From NCBI RefSeq assembly GCF_003024515.2, contig NZ_PYIX02000029.1, positions 1 through 53,705 of the forward strand: a stretch of DNA of 53,705 nt, in the 5' to 3' direction. Below the pieces are notes generated by a model that did no database searches, was not told where the DNA came from, and worked only from the letters and a program-made list of their open reading frames with translations. This stretch comes from Acinetobacter sichuanensis (GTDB taxonomy: Bacteria; Pseudomonadota; Gammaproteobacteria; Pseudomonadales; Moraxellaceae). This document shows positions 1 to 8,228 of this stretch, piece after piece; the stretch's first letter is position 1, and the number at the start of each line of letters is the position of its first letter. The position numbers and the translations under genes are program-made.

Positions 1-11
1 AGTATTGTCTC

Positions 12-37
12 AAGCCGAGGGTTTCGATTCTCGGTTT
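12..37 (+). terminator. Stem-loop upstream of tRNA-Trp
   Basis: An 8-bp stem (arms 12-19 and 30-37, one G-T pair) encloses a 10-base loop and runs into a short T run. In many proteobacteria the gene upstream of tRNA-Trp/secE is tuf, so this may be the 3' end of that transcript or a processing hairpin. The upstream gene is outside the window and the T tract is weak. Confidence 0.35.
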
Positions 38-44
38 GTGTTAT

Positions 45-120
45 AGGTCAGTAGTTCAATTGGTAGAGCGTCGGTCTCCAAAACCGAATGTTGGGGGTTC
101 GAGTCCCTCCTGACCTGCCA
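45..120 (+). tRNA. tRNA-Trp (anticodon CCA)
   Basis: A complete 76-nt cloverleaf can be drawn. The acceptor arms AGGTCAG and CTGACCT pair perfectly. The anticodon stem TCGGT/ACCGA holds the loop CTCCAAA with anticodon CCA. The T arm contains GTTCGAGTC, and the discriminator G is followed by an encoded CCA end. The tRNA-Trp to secE order is a known arrangement in gammaproteobacteria. Confidence 0.97.
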
Positions 121-137
121 TATTTTTAATAAAAAGC

Positions 138-165
138 TTGATGCCGACTGAACTGGTCATATAAT
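138..165 (+). promoter_or_regulatory. Sigma-70 promoter of secE-nusG
   Basis: TTGATG at 138-143 and a perfect TATAAT at 160-165 are separated by 16 bases, just after tRNA-Trp and about 30 bp before the secE start. This suggests secE-nusG can be transcribed independently of the upstream tRNA transcript. Confidence 0.75.
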
Positions 166-194
166 AAGTCGCGAATCCTACGACGAGTAAAAGA

Positions 195-635
195 ATGTCG
201 AATGATAAATCGCGTGACGCAATGGGCGGCGCGCCAATTCCTCAAAGAAATAATCCTGCTGAAGTAGTAAGTTCTGGTTCTCCACTAGATGTGGTGTTTT
301 GGATCGTTGCCTTAATCTTATTGGTTGGTGCAATGATGGTGAATCAGTTTCTACCAGCATATTGGGCACCAGCAAATAGTATTTGGGTGCGCATTGGGGT
401 AATTATAGCTTGTATCGTAGTGGCTTTAGGTTTATTATACGCCACCCATCAAGGCAAAGGTTTTGTTCGTTTGCTAAAAGATGCTCGACTTGAATTGCGT
501 CGAGTGACTTGGCCTACAAAACATGAAACAGTCACAACTTCATGGCAAGTTTTACTGGTTGTGGTCGTTGCCGCTATCGTATTGTGGTGTTTTGACTACA
601 TGATCGGTTGGTTTATGAAGTTTATTATCGGGTAA
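195..635 (+). CDS. secE: Preprotein translocase subunit SecE
   Basis: SecE is the clamp-like subunit of the SecYEG channel in the inner membrane. The 146-residue protein has three predicted membrane helices (about residues 32-53, 64-83 and 117-140), as in the three-helix enterobacterial form. The cytoplasmic segment carries the conserved ELRRVTWPT motif (residues 100-108) that contacts SecY. The start follows a well-placed promoter by about 30 bp. nusG begins 7 bp after the stop, the conserved secE-nusG arrangement. Confidence 0.96.
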   Translation: MSNDKSRDAMGGAPIPQRNNPAEVVSSGSPLDVVFWIVALILLVGAMMVNQFLPAYWAPANSIWVRIGVIIACIVVALGLLYATHQGKGFVRLLKDARLELRRVTWPTKHETVTTSWQVLLVVVVAAIVLWCFDYMIGWFMKFIIG

Positions 636-642
636 GAGAGCT

Positions 643-1176
643 ATGAAACGTTGGTACATTATTCATGCCTATTCAGGTTATGAAAAACAAGTGATGCGTT
701 CACTTAATGATCGAATCCAGCGTAGCGCTGTTGCTGATAGTTTTGGTGAAGTCCTTGTTCCTACCGAAGAAGTGGTGGAAATGAAGGATGGTAAGAAACG
801 TAAATCAGAGCGTAAATTCTTTCCAGGCTATGTGTTAGTTGAAATGGAAATGAATGATGAAACTTGGCACATTGTAAAAGAATGTCCAAAAGTATTGGGT
901 TTCATTGGTGGTACAGCAGAAAAACCTGCACCAATTACGCAAAAAGAAGCTGATGCGATTCTTGCACGTGTACACAATAAAGGTGAAGCACCACGTCCTA
1001 AGACGATGTTTGAGCCTGGTGAAGAATTATTGGTTATTGACGGTCCATTCACAGACTTTAAAGGTGTGGTGGAAGAAGTTCAATACGAAAAGTCTCGTTT
1101 AACGTTGACAATTAATGTATTCAATCGACCAACTCAAGTTGAATTGGAATTTCGCCAAGTCGAAAAAACAATCTAA
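643..1176 (+). CDS. nusG: Transcription termination/antitermination factor NusG
   Basis: NusG binds the beta' clamp of RNA polymerase and couples it to Rho or to ribosomal protein S10. The 177-residue protein has the expected N-terminal NGN domain, starting with [14 protein letters not shown] and including the [11 protein letters not shown] strand. A C-terminal KOW domain is recognisable in the segment [20 protein letters not shown]. Length matches the family (about 180 residues). An AAGAGAG ribosome-binding site lies just before the ATG, in the gap after secE. Confidence 0.97.
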   Translation: MKRWYIIHAYSGYEKQVMRSLNDRIQRSAVADSFGEVLVPTEEVVEMKDGKKRKSERKFFPGYVLVEMEMNDETWHIVKECPKVLGFIGGTAEKPAPITQKEADAILARVHNKGEAPRPKTMFEPGEELLVIDGPFTDFKGVVEEVQYEKSRLTLTINVFNRPTQVELEFRQVEKTI

Positions 1177-1194
1177 TTTGTGTTGTTCAGGAAC

Positions 1195-1225
1195 GCCCGA
1201 TTTTTTGAAAGTCGGGCATTGTTGT
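1195..1225 (+). terminator. Hairpin between nusG and rplK
   Basis: Arms GCCCGA (1195-1200) and TCGGGC (1212-1217) form a GC-rich stem followed by a mixed T/G run. It may terminate or attenuate secE-nusG transcripts before the ribosomal protein genes. The imperfect U tract makes read-through likely. The 1177-1307 gap probably also contains the rplK promoter and an L1-binding leader. Confidence 0.55.
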
Positions 1226-1307
1226 TGTAACGGTATCATACTGATTTTACGTTACATTAAAAATATGGGGAGCTCTAAAAGGCGTTTGTACCCAGAGGTA
1301 ATTTGAA

Positions 1308-1736
1308 ATGGCTAAGAAGATTGACGGCTATATCAAGCTGCAAGTTCCAGCTGGTAAAGCGAATCCATCTCCACCGATTGGTCCTGCACTAGGTCAACGT
1401 GGTGTTAACATCATGGCATTCTGTAAAGAATTCAATGCTGCTACACAAAAAGTTGAAGCTGGTCTTCCAATTCCTGTAGTGATTACTGTGTACAACGATA
1501 AGTCGTTCACATTCATCATGAAAACTCCACCTGCTGCGATTCTTCTTAAGAAAGCTGCTGGTATTCAAAAGGGTTCAGCTGTACCTAACAAAACTAAAGT
1601 TGGTAAGTTGACTCGTGCTCAGTTAGAAGAGATCGCGACTACTAAAGAACCAGATTTAACTGGTGCTGATTTAGACGCTCGTGTACGTACCATCGCTGGT
1701 TCTGCACGTTCTATGGGCTTGGATGTGGAGCTATAA
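1308..1736 (+). CDS. rplK: 50S ribosomal protein L11
   Basis: L11 forms the GTPase-associated stalk base together with 23S rRNA helices 43/44. The 142-residue length is standard. The N-terminal segment [20 protein letters not shown] is the conserved proline-rich motif, and the C-terminal RNA-binding domain ends in [10 protein letters not shown]. An AGAGGT site precedes the ATG. rplA follows after 3 bp, so translation is probably coupled. Confidence 0.98.
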   Translation: MAKKIDGYIKLQVPAGKANPSPPIGPALGQRGVNIMAFCKEFNAATQKVEAGLPIPVVITVYNDKSFTFIMKTPPAAILLKKAAGIQKGSAVPNKTKVGKLTRAQLEEIATTKEPDLTGADLDARVRTIAGSARSMGLDVEL

Positions 1737-1739
1737 GAC

Positions 1740-2435
1740 ATGGCAAAGTTAACTAAACGTCAAAAAGCCATTGCTGCTGCAATTGAAGCTAACAAAGTTT
1801 ACACTTTGGAAGAAGCAGTACAAGTTCTTAGCAGCCTACCTGCTGCAAAATTCAAAGAATCTTTGGATGTTGCGGTAAATCTAGGTGTTGATCCTCGTAA
1901 ATCTGACCAAGTTGTTCGTGGCGCGACTACACTTCCTGCAGGTACTGGTAAAACTGTACGTGTTGCTGTGTTTGCTCAAGGCGCTGCTGCTGAAGCTGCT
2001 AAAGCTGAAGGCGCGGACATCGTTGGTTTTGATGATCTTGCTGAAAGCATTCAAGCGGGTAACTTAGACTTTGACGTAGTAATTGCTGCTCCAGATGCAA
2101 TGCGCGTTGTAGGTAAGTTAGGTACAATCCTTGGTCCACGTGGCTTAATGCCAAACCCTAAAGTGGGTACTGTAACTCCTGACGTTGCAACTGCAGTTAA
2201 AAATGCAAAAGCAGGTCAAGCACGTTACCGTGTAGACAAAGCGGGTATCATCCACGCTGCGATCGGTCAAGTAGGTTTCACTGCTGAAGCTGTTCGTTCA
2301 AACGTTGAAGCACTTGTTGCTGACCTTAAGAAAGCAAAACCTGCAACTTCTAAAGGTATTTACATTCAAAAGATCACTTTGAGCTCAACTATGGGTCCTG
2401 GTCTTACTGTTGATGTACAAAACGTTTCTAAATAA
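1740..2435 (+). CDS. rplA: 50S ribosomal protein L1
   Basis: L1 binds the 23S rRNA stalk at the E site. It is the translational repressor of the rplKA message in other gammaproteobacteria. The 231-residue length is typical, and the family motif [18 protein letters not shown] is present near residue 130. The ribosome-binding site lies inside the end of rplK. The gene is followed by 319 bp containing a dispersed repeat and the L10 leader. Confidence 0.98.
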   Translation: MAKLTKRQKAIAAAIEANKVYTLEEAVQVLSSLPAAKFKESLDVAVNLGVDPRKSDQVVRGATTLPAGTGKTVRVAVFAQGAAAEAAKAEGADIVGFDDLAESIQAGNLDFDVVIAAPDAMRVVGKLGTILGPRGLMPNPKVGTVTPDVATAVKNAKAGQARYRVDKAGIIHAAIGQVGFTAEAVRSNVEALVADLKKAKPATSKGIYIQKITLSSTMGPGLTVDVQNVSK

Positions 2436-2473
2436 GTTTTAACTTATTTAAATAAAGAATTTTAAAGCCCTGA

Positions 2474-2546
2474 AAATCTCCCCCAGCCCCTCTTTATGAA
2501 AGAGGGGAGTAAGTCCCACTTTTTTAAAGGGGGATTTAGGGGGATT
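2474..2546 (+). repeat. Double-hairpin dispersed repeat, copy 1
   Basis: An outer inverted pair (AAATC near 2474, GGGGGATT ending at 2546) encloses two hairpins. The first has 9-bp arms (2487-2495 and 2499-2507) with an ATG loop. The second is a C-rich/G-rich hairpin around 2514-2534 with one mismatch. The same architecture recurs at 8086-8155 between rpoB and rpoC. No ORF or target duplication is visible. I read it as a non-coding, possibly mobile, palindromic element that is co-transcribed with the operon. Confidence 0.8.
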
Positions 2547-2584
2547 CTTAGGCAAACTTTGAATTGATAAGTGAATATTTATCA

Positions 2585-2754
2585 GCGTCAAAGACCTCAG
2601 GCGAGGTGGTTTTTCGAAGCCACTTCTTAAAAATCCAGTCTGAGTAGACGCGGTGGTGTGATTTGTTCCTCCTCCGCGTGTAAGTTCAGTGATGATCTTA
2701 CGAATTGGGAGTGCACTTTTTTAAGTGCATAAATCACCGTTAGGAGGTTTTACA
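2585..2754 (+). promoter_or_regulatory. rplJ leader (L10-type autoregulatory mRNA structure)
   Basis: This untranslated stretch before rplJ is hairpin-rich. It contains ACCTC/GAGGT (2594-2607), a 7-bp stem capped by a TTCG tetraloop (2606-2623), ACGCGG/CCGCGT (about 2648-2679), GTAAG/CTTAC (about 2681-2701) and TGCACTT/AAGTGCA (2712-2729). Known gammaproteobacterial L10 leaders bind the L10-L12 complex to repress translation. CCTCCT at 2668-2673 exactly complements the AGGAGG ribosome-binding site at 2742-2747, so a masking switch is possible (inference). Confidence 0.7.
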
Positions 2755-3261
2755 ATGGCTCTTCTTATCGAAGACAAAAAACAGATCGTAGCTGAAGTAA
2801 CTGAAGTTGCTTCTACTGCGTATGCTGCTGTTGTTGCTGACTATCAAGGTTTAACTGTTGAGCAATTAACTGCTCTACGTGTTGAAGCTCGTAAACTTGG
2901 TGTTGCTACTCGTGTAGTGCGTAACACTTTAGCTAAACGTGCGCTTCAAGACACTCAATTCAATATTTTGAGTGACAACCTTGTTGGCCCAACAATCTTA
3001 GCTTTCTCAACTTCTGAAGACGACATGGGCGCAGCTGCTCGTTTGTTTGAAGATTTTGCTAAAACTAATAAAGCATTTGAACTTAAAGCTGCTGCATTCG
3101 ACGGTAAAGTTTATCAAGGTGCTGAAGTGAGCGTTATCGCGAACCTTCCAAACCAAGAGAAAGCGCTTACTATGCTTGCAAACGTTCTTCAAGCTCCTAT
3201 TTCGAAATTGGGTCGCCTTATTACAGCGCTCAAAGAGAAAAACGAGTCAGAAGCTGCTTAA
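2755..3261 (+). CDS. rplJ: 50S ribosomal protein L10
   Basis: L10 anchors the L7/L12 dimers to the ribosome stalk and is the probable repressor acting on the leader just upstream. The protein is 168 residues from the ATG at 2755 (MALLIEDKKQ), which has a strong AGGAGG site 7 bases upstream. An in-frame start 30 bp upstream would fall inside the structured leader and is unlikely. The C-terminal helix that carries L12 dimers is present (about residues 130-165). Confidence 0.97.
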   Translation: MALLIEDKKQIVAEVTEVASTAYAAVVADYQGLTVEQLTALRVEARKLGVATRVVRNTLAKRALQDTQFNILSDNLVGPTILAFSTSEDDMGAAARLFEDFAKTNKAFELKAAAFDGKVYQGAEVSVIANLPNQEKALTMLANVLQAPISKLGRLITALKEKNESEAA

Positions 3262-3309
3262 GCTTAAACATTTTTACACACCATTCAATATCCATTTGGA
3301 GTTACTCTC

Positions 3310-3678
3310 ATGGCTTTAACTAACCAAGAAATCTTAGACGCAGTTGCTGAAAAAACAGTTCTTGAACTTGTTGAACTTATTTCTGCTTTTGAAGAAAAAT
3401 TCAATGTATCTGCTGCTGCTGTAGCTGTTGCTGCTGCAGGTCCAGCTGTTGCTGCTGCTGAAGAACAAACTGAATTCACAGTTGAACTTGCTAGCTTCGG
3501 TGCTAACAAAGTTGCTGTAATTAAAGCAGTTCGTGAAGCAACTGGTCTTGGTCTTAAAGAAGCTAAAGATCTTGTTGAAGGCGCTCCTTCTGCAATCAAA
3601 GAAGGCGTTTCTAAAGAAGAAGCTGAAGAACTTAAAACTAAACTTGAAGCTGCTGGTGCTGAAGTTAAACTTAAGTAA
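3310..3678 (+). CDS. rplL: 50S ribosomal protein L7/L12
   Basis: L7/L12 is the multicopy stalk protein that recruits translational GTPases. The 122-residue protein has the N-terminal dimerisation domain, an Ala-rich hinge (about residues 34-54) and the C-terminal factor-binding domain. That domain carries the conserved run [20 protein letters not shown]. rplL begins 48 bp after rplJ. A double hairpin terminator follows directly. Confidence 0.98.
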   Translation: MALTNQEILDAVAEKTVLELVELISAFEEKFNVSAAAVAVAAAGPAVAAAEEQTEFTVELASFGANKVAVIKAVREATGLGLKEAKDLVEGAPSAIKEGVSKEEAEELKTKLEAAGAEVKLK

Positions 3679-3686
3679 TCTTAAGC

Positions 3687-3751
3687 GGAGTCGATTATTT
3701 AAAAATCGACTCCACAAATTGGCTGATAGCTCTTGGGCTATCAGCCTTTTT
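3687..3751 (+). terminator. Tandem hairpin terminator/attenuator after rplL
   Basis: The first stem pairs GGAGTCGAT (3687-3695) with ATCGACTCC (3705-3713). A second, perfect 10-bp stem pairs GGCTGATAGC (3721-3730) with GCTATCAGCC (3737-3746) and runs into TTTTT. The second is a textbook intrinsic terminator. In Escherichia coli the rplL-rpoB gap holds a partial terminator and an RNase III site that set the ratio of ribosomal protein to polymerase. This arrangement probably has the same role. Confidence 0.85.
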
Positions 3752-3826
3752 GCGTTACAATAATCGGCTCGATTTTAAATTGAATGATGGGAAAATCGTC
3801 AATTTTAAAAATAAACAAAGAAAATC

Positions 3827-3873
3827 AAACGCTTAACAATGTTTTTCGATTTTGAAAATATTGTTAAGCGTTT
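3827..3873 (+). repeat. 14-bp perfect inverted repeat before rpoB
   Basis: AAACGCTTAACAAT (3827-3840) and its exact reverse complement (3860-3873) are separated by 19 bases and followed by a short T run. It lies in the 307-bp rplL-rpoB gap, downstream of the tandem terminator. It could be an RNase III processing stem, a second attenuator or a binding site. The remaining sequence up to the rpoB ribosome-binding site (3874-3975) holds only a weak hairpin. Confidence 0.65.
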
Positions 3874-3985
3874 TATACCACTGAAAATTGCAGCATTTGT
3901 ATAAAGGTGGTGGTCATATCGACCTGCGTAATTCCTTCTAAATCTGTTCTGCAGGCGGATTTAGTTTACTTTCCGAGGACTCCAG

Positions 3986-6900
3986 ATGGCATACTCATAT
4001 ACCGAAAAGAAACGGATCCGTAAGAATTTTGGTAAATTGCCCCAAGTCATGCATGCTCCGTACCTGCTCTCGATTCAAGTCGACTCGTACAGAACATTCT
4101 TACAAGATGGCAAATCTCCAAAAAATCGCGAAGATATTGGTCTCCAAGCCGCATTTCGTTCAGTGTTTCCAATTGAAAGCTATTCTGGCAATGCTGCTTT
4201 AGAATTCGTTGAGTATAGCCTTGGTAAGCCAGAGTTTGATGTACGTGAATGTATTCTTCGCGGCTCAACTTATGCGGCACCAATGCGTGTGAAAATTCGT
4301 TTGATCATTAAAGATCGTGAAACGAAATCAATCAAAGACGTTCGTGAGCAAGAAGTTTACATGGGTGAAATGCCACTCATGACAGAGAATGGTACCTTTG
4401 TTATCAATGGTACTGAGCGTGTAATTGTATCGCAATTACATCGTTCACCAGGTGTATTCTTTGATCATGATAAAGGTAAAACACACTCAAGTGGTAAAGT
4501 GCTTTATTCAGCACGTATTATTCCTTACCGTGGTTCATGGTTAGACTTTGAGTTTGATGCAAAAGATTTAGTTTATGTACGTATTGACCGTCGTCGTAAA
4601 TTATTAGCTACCGTTGTACTACGTGCATTAAATTATACAAATGAACAAATTCTAGACATGTTCTATGAAAAAGTTCCTGTATATCTTGATATGGGTAGTT
4701 ATCAAATTGACTTAGTGCCTGAACGCCTTCGTGGTGAAATGGCGCAGTTTGATATTGCTGACAATGATGGTAAAACTATTGTTGAGCAAGGTAAACGTAT
4801 TAATGCGCGTCATGTACGTCAAATGGAAGCTGCGGGCTTAACAAAACTCCCAGTTCCTGATGAATACTTATATGAGCGTATTGTTGCACAAGATATCACT
4901 TTACATAATGGTGATGTGATTGCTGCAAATACAGTATTGAGCCATGAAGTAATGGTGAAATTGGCAGAAGGCGGTGTTAAACAATTTAACGTGCTTTATA
5001 CCAATGACATCGATCGTGGTCCATTCGTTGCGGATACTTTGCGCGCAGATACTACTTCAGGTCGTGAAGAAGCATTAGTTGAAATTTATAAAGTAATGCG
5101 CCCAGGCGAGCCACCAACAAAAGAAGCGGCAGAAAACTTATTTAATAACTTATTCTTCTCAACTGAGCGTTATGATTTATCGCCAGTGGGTCGTATGAAG
5201 TTTAATCGTCGTTTAGGTCGTCCTTATGAAGTGGGTACTGACCAAAAATCACGTGAAGTTGAAGGTATTCTTTCAAACGAAGATATTACTGATGTTTTAA
5301 GAACATTGGTTGAGATTCGTAATGGTAAAGGTGAAGTCGACGATATTGACCATTTAGGTAACCGTCGTGTTCGTTCTGTTGGTGAAATGACAGAAAACCA
5401 ATTCCGTGTAGGTCTAGTTCGTGTTGAGCGTGCTGTTAAAGAGCGTTTAAACCAAGCTGAAACAGATAACTTATCTCCACAAGATTTGATCAATGCTAAA
5501 CCAGTTGCTGCTGCAATCAAAGAATTCTTTGGTTCAAGCCAGTTATCTCAGTTTATGGATCAAAACAATCCATTATCTGAAATTACACACAAACGTCGTG
5601 TATCAGCACTTGGTCCTGGTGGTTTAACACGTGAACGTGCAGGCTTTGAGGTACGTGATGTACATCAAACTCACTATGGTCGTGTTTGTCCAATTGAGAC
5701 ACCAGAGGGTCCAAACATTGGTTTGATCAACTCACTTTCTGTATATGCAAAAGCAAATAGCTTTGGTTTCTTAGAAACACCATATCGTAAAGTTGTTGAT
5801 GGTCGTGTAACTGAAGAAGTTGAATATTTATCTGCAATTGAAGAAGTAGGTACTGTCATTGCACAGGCCGATTCTGGTGTAGATAAAGATGGTAACTTAA
5901 CAGAAGAATTCGTTTCTGTACGTCACCAAGGTGACTTCGTTCGTATGCCACCTGAAAAAGTAACGCATATGGATGTTTCTGCACAGCAGGTTGTATCTGT
6001 TGCAGCATCACTTATTCCATTCCTTGAACACGATGATGCCAACCGTGCATTGATGGGTTCAAACATGCAACGTCAGGCTGTTCCGACATTGCTTGCTGAC
6101 AAGCCACTTGTTGGTACAGGTATGGAAGCAAACGTAGCACATGACTCTGGTGTGTGCGTGATTGCGAAACGTGGCGGACGTATTGAGTTTGTTGATGCTT
6201 CTCGTGTGGTTATTCGTGTAAATGAAGACGAAATGATCGCGGGTGAGGCAGGTGTAGATATCTACAACTTAATCAAATATACACGTTCAAACCAAAACAC
6301 TTGTATTAACCAAAAAGTGCTTGTAAGCCTTGGTGATAAAGTGGGTCGTGGCGACGTTCTTGCTGATGGTCCATCAACTGATGGTGGTGAATTAGCACTT
6401 GGTCAAAACATGCGTGTCGCATTTATGACTTGGAACGGTTACAACTACGAAGACTCGATTTTATTATCTGAGCGCGTACTTCAAGAAGATCGTTTAACTT
6501 CGATTCATATTCAAGAATTGTCATGTGTTGCGCGTGATACTAAGTTAGGTGCAGAAGAAATTACTGCCGATATTCCTAACGTCGGTGAAGCTGCATTATC
6601 TAAACTTGATGAATCTGGGATCGTGTATATCGGTGCTGAAGTAACAGCAGGTGATATTCTTGTTGGTAAAGTAACGCCTAAAGGTGAAACGCAATTAACA
6701 CCTGAAGAAAAATTGCTTCGTGCAATCTTCGGTGAAAAAGCGGCTGACGTAAAAGATTCTTCTTTACGTGTATCTTCTGGTGTGAAAGGTACAGTCATTG
6801 ATGTACAAGTCTTCACTCGTGATGGTATTGAGAAAGACGAACGTGCTCAAGCGATTGAAAAATCACAACTTGATGCTTACCGTAAAGACTTGAAAGAAGA

Positions 6901-8074
6901 ATACAAAATCTTCGAAGAAGCAGCACGTGAACGTATTGTTCGTTTGTTGAATGGTCAAGAATCTAACGGTGGTGGTTCAACTAAACGTGGTCAAAAAATC
7001 ACTGAAGATTTATTGTCGACTTTAGATCTTGTTGATTTACTTGAAATTCAACCTGTTGATGAAGCTGTTGCTGAGCGTTTAACTCAAATTCAAGTGTTCT
7101 TGAAAGAGAAGAGCCTTGAAATTGATGAGAAATTTGCTGAGAAAAAACGCAAACTTTCTACAGGTGATGAATTAACAACTGGCGTATTGAAAGTTGTTAA
7201 AGTTTACTTGGCTGTTAAGCGTCGTATCCAACCAGGTGACAAGATGGCGGGTCGTCACGGGAACAAAGGTGTTGTATCTAACATCTTGCCTGTAGAAGAC
7301 ATGCCACATGATGCAAATGGTATTCCTGTTGATGTGGTGTTGAACCCACTCGGCGTACCATCACGTATGAACGTGGGTCAGATTCTTGAAACTCACTTAG
7401 GTATGGCAGCAAAAGGTCTTGGCGATAAGATCGATAAGATGTTGAAAGAGCAACGTACTATTCTTGAGTTACGTGAATTCTTAGACAAGATTTATAACAA
7501 AGTCGGTGGTGAGCAAGAAGATCTTGATAGCTTAACTGATGATGAAATCTTGGTATTGTCTGGTAACCTTCGTCAAGGTGTTCCTTTAGCAACACCTGTA
7601 TTTGATGGTGCTGAAGAAGGACAAATCAAAGAGTTACTTGAACTTGGTGGTATCTCACGTACAGGTCAGACAGTATTGTATGATGGACGTACAGGTGAGC
7701 GTTTTGACCGTCCAGTAACCGTTGGTTATATGTATATGTTAAAACTCAACCACTTGGTTGATGACAAAATGCATGCGCGTTCTACAGGTTCTTACTCGCT
7801 TGTAACTCAACAGCCGCTTGGTGGTAAAGCACAATTCGGTGGTCAGCGTTTCGGTGAGATGGAGGTTTGGGCACTTGAAGCTTATGGTGCTGCTTATACA
7901 CTTCAAGAAATGCTTACTGTGAAGTCGGATGACGTTGAAGGTCGTACTCGTATCTATAAGAATATTGTAGATGGTAACCATTATATGGACCCTGGTATGC
8001 CTGAATCGTTCAACGTATTGACCAAAGAGATCCGTTCTTTAGGTATCAACATTGAACTGAAAAATGGTGATTAA
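3986..8074 (+). CDS. rpoB: DNA-directed RNA polymerase subunit beta
   Basis: RpoB is the beta subunit forming one half of the polymerase active cleft. The 1362-residue length and end-to-end similarity to gammaproteobacterial RpoB are clear. The rifampicin-binding cluster near residues 513-545 reads [15 protein letters not shown] then [13 protein letters not shown]. The Asp, His and Ser positions usually altered in resistant strains are unaltered. The active-site motif [12 protein letters not shown] starts near residue 1084. A GAGG site precedes the ATG. The gene is read from upstream through the rplL terminator region, or from an unidentified promoter in the gap. Confidence 0.99.
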   Translation: MAYSYTEKKRIRKNFGKLPQVMHAPYLLSIQVDSYRTFLQDGKSPKNREDIGLQAAFRSVFPIESYSGNAALEFVEYSLGKPEFDVRECILRGSTYAAPMRVKIRLIIKDRETKSIKDVREQEVYMGEMPLMTENGTFVINGTERVIVSQLHRSPGVFFDHDKGKTHSSGKVLYSARIIPYRGSWLDFEFDAKDLVYVRIDRRRKLLATVVLRALNYTNEQILDMFYEKVPVYLDMGSYQIDLVPERLRGEMAQFDIADNDGKTIVEQGKRINARHVRQMEAAGLTKLPVPDEYLYERIVAQDITLHNGDVIAANTVLSHEVMVKLAEGGVKQFNVLYTNDIDRGPFVADTLRADTTSGREEALVEIYKVMRPGEPPTKEAAENLFNNLFFSTERYDLSPVGRMKFNRRLGRPYEVGTDQKSREVEGILSNEDITDVLRTLVEIRNGKGEVDDIDHLGNRRVRSVGEMTENQFRVGLVRVERAVKERLNQAETDNLSPQDLINAKPVAAAIKEFFGSSQLSQFMDQNNPLSEITHKRRVSALGPGGLTRERAGFEVRDVHQTHYGRVCPIETPEGPNIGLINSLSVYAKANSFGFLETPYRKVVDGRVTEEVEYLSAIEEVGTVIAQADSGVDKDGNLTEEFVSVRHQGDFVRMPPEKVTHMDVSAQQVVSVAASLIPFLEHDDANRALMGSNMQRQAVPTLLADKPLVGTGMEANVAHDSGVCVIAKRGGRIEFVDASRVVIRVNEDEMIAGEAGVDIYNLIKYTRSNQNTCINQKVLVSLGDKVGRGDVLADGPSTDGGELALGQNMRVAFMTWNGYNYEDSILLSERVLQEDRLTSIHIQELSCVARDTKLGAEEITADIPNVGEAALSKLDESGIVYIGAEVTAGDILVGKVTPKGETQLTPEEKLLRAIFGEKAADVKDSSLRVSSGVKGTVIDVQVFTRDGIEKDERAQAIEKSQLDAYRKDLKEEYKIFEEAARERIVRLLNGQESNGGGSTKRGQKITEDLLSTLDLVDLLEIQPVDEAVAERLTQIQVFLKEKSLEIDEKFAEKKRKLSTGDELTTGVLKVVKVYLAVKRRIQPGDKMAGRHGNKGVVSNILPVEDMPHDANGIPVDVVLNPLGVPSRMNVGQILETHLGMAAKGLGDKIDKMLKEQRTILELREFLDKIYNKVGGEQEDLDSLTDDEILVLSGNLRQGVPLATPVFDGAEEGQIKELLELGGISRTGQTVLYDGRTGERFDRPVTVGYMYMLKLNHLVDDKMHARSTGSYSLVTQQPLGGKAQFGGQRFGEMEVWALEAYGAAYTLQEMLTVKSDDVEGRTRIYKNIVDGNHYMDPGMPESFNVLTKEIRSLGINIELKNGD

Positions 8075-8085
8075 ACTTCACCATT

Positions 8086-8155
8086 AAATCTCCCTAAATC
8101 CCTCTTTATGAAAGAGGGACTTTCCCCCTTTTTTAAAGGGGGACCAAGGGGGATT
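8086..8155 (+). repeat. Double-hairpin dispersed repeat, copy 2
   Basis: This is the same design as the element at 2474-2546. The outer pair is AAATC (from 8086) with GGGGGATT (ending 8155). The first hairpin has arms 8099-8107 and 8111-8119 with an ATG loop. The second is a perfect CCCCCTTT/AAAGGGGG hairpin (8124-8131, 8135-8142). Here it sits in the 154-bp rpoB-rpoC gap. Compensated differences between the copies in the first hairpin (outer C-G versus T-A pair) argue that structure is maintained. Confidence 0.8.
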
Positions 8156-8228
8156 AAAATTCAGTGAAAAAACAATATTTGTGACCCAGTTGTAGAGTGA
8201 AAATCTCCACAACACACGGAGAAAAAAA

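Noticed and set aside
2474..2546. Insertion sequence or MITE with target duplication
   Set aside because: No coding capacity and no visible direct-repeat target duplication. It is described only as a palindromic dispersed repeat.
2725..2754. Extended N-terminus for L10 starting at 2725
   Set aside because: It would place the start inside the regulatory hairpin and bypass the AGGAGG site that clearly serves the ATG at 2755.
3285..3717. Minus-strand frames across rplL
   Set aside because: They are shadows of the biased rplL codon usage, with Ser/Phe- or Ala/Thr-rich composition, opposite an essential ribosomal protein gene.
5524..5625. Rifampicin-resistance substitution in rpoB
   Set aside because: The Asp, His and Ser positions normally altered are the susceptible-type residues. 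The visible difference from the Escherichia coli sequence (Val in KRRVSALG) is conservative.
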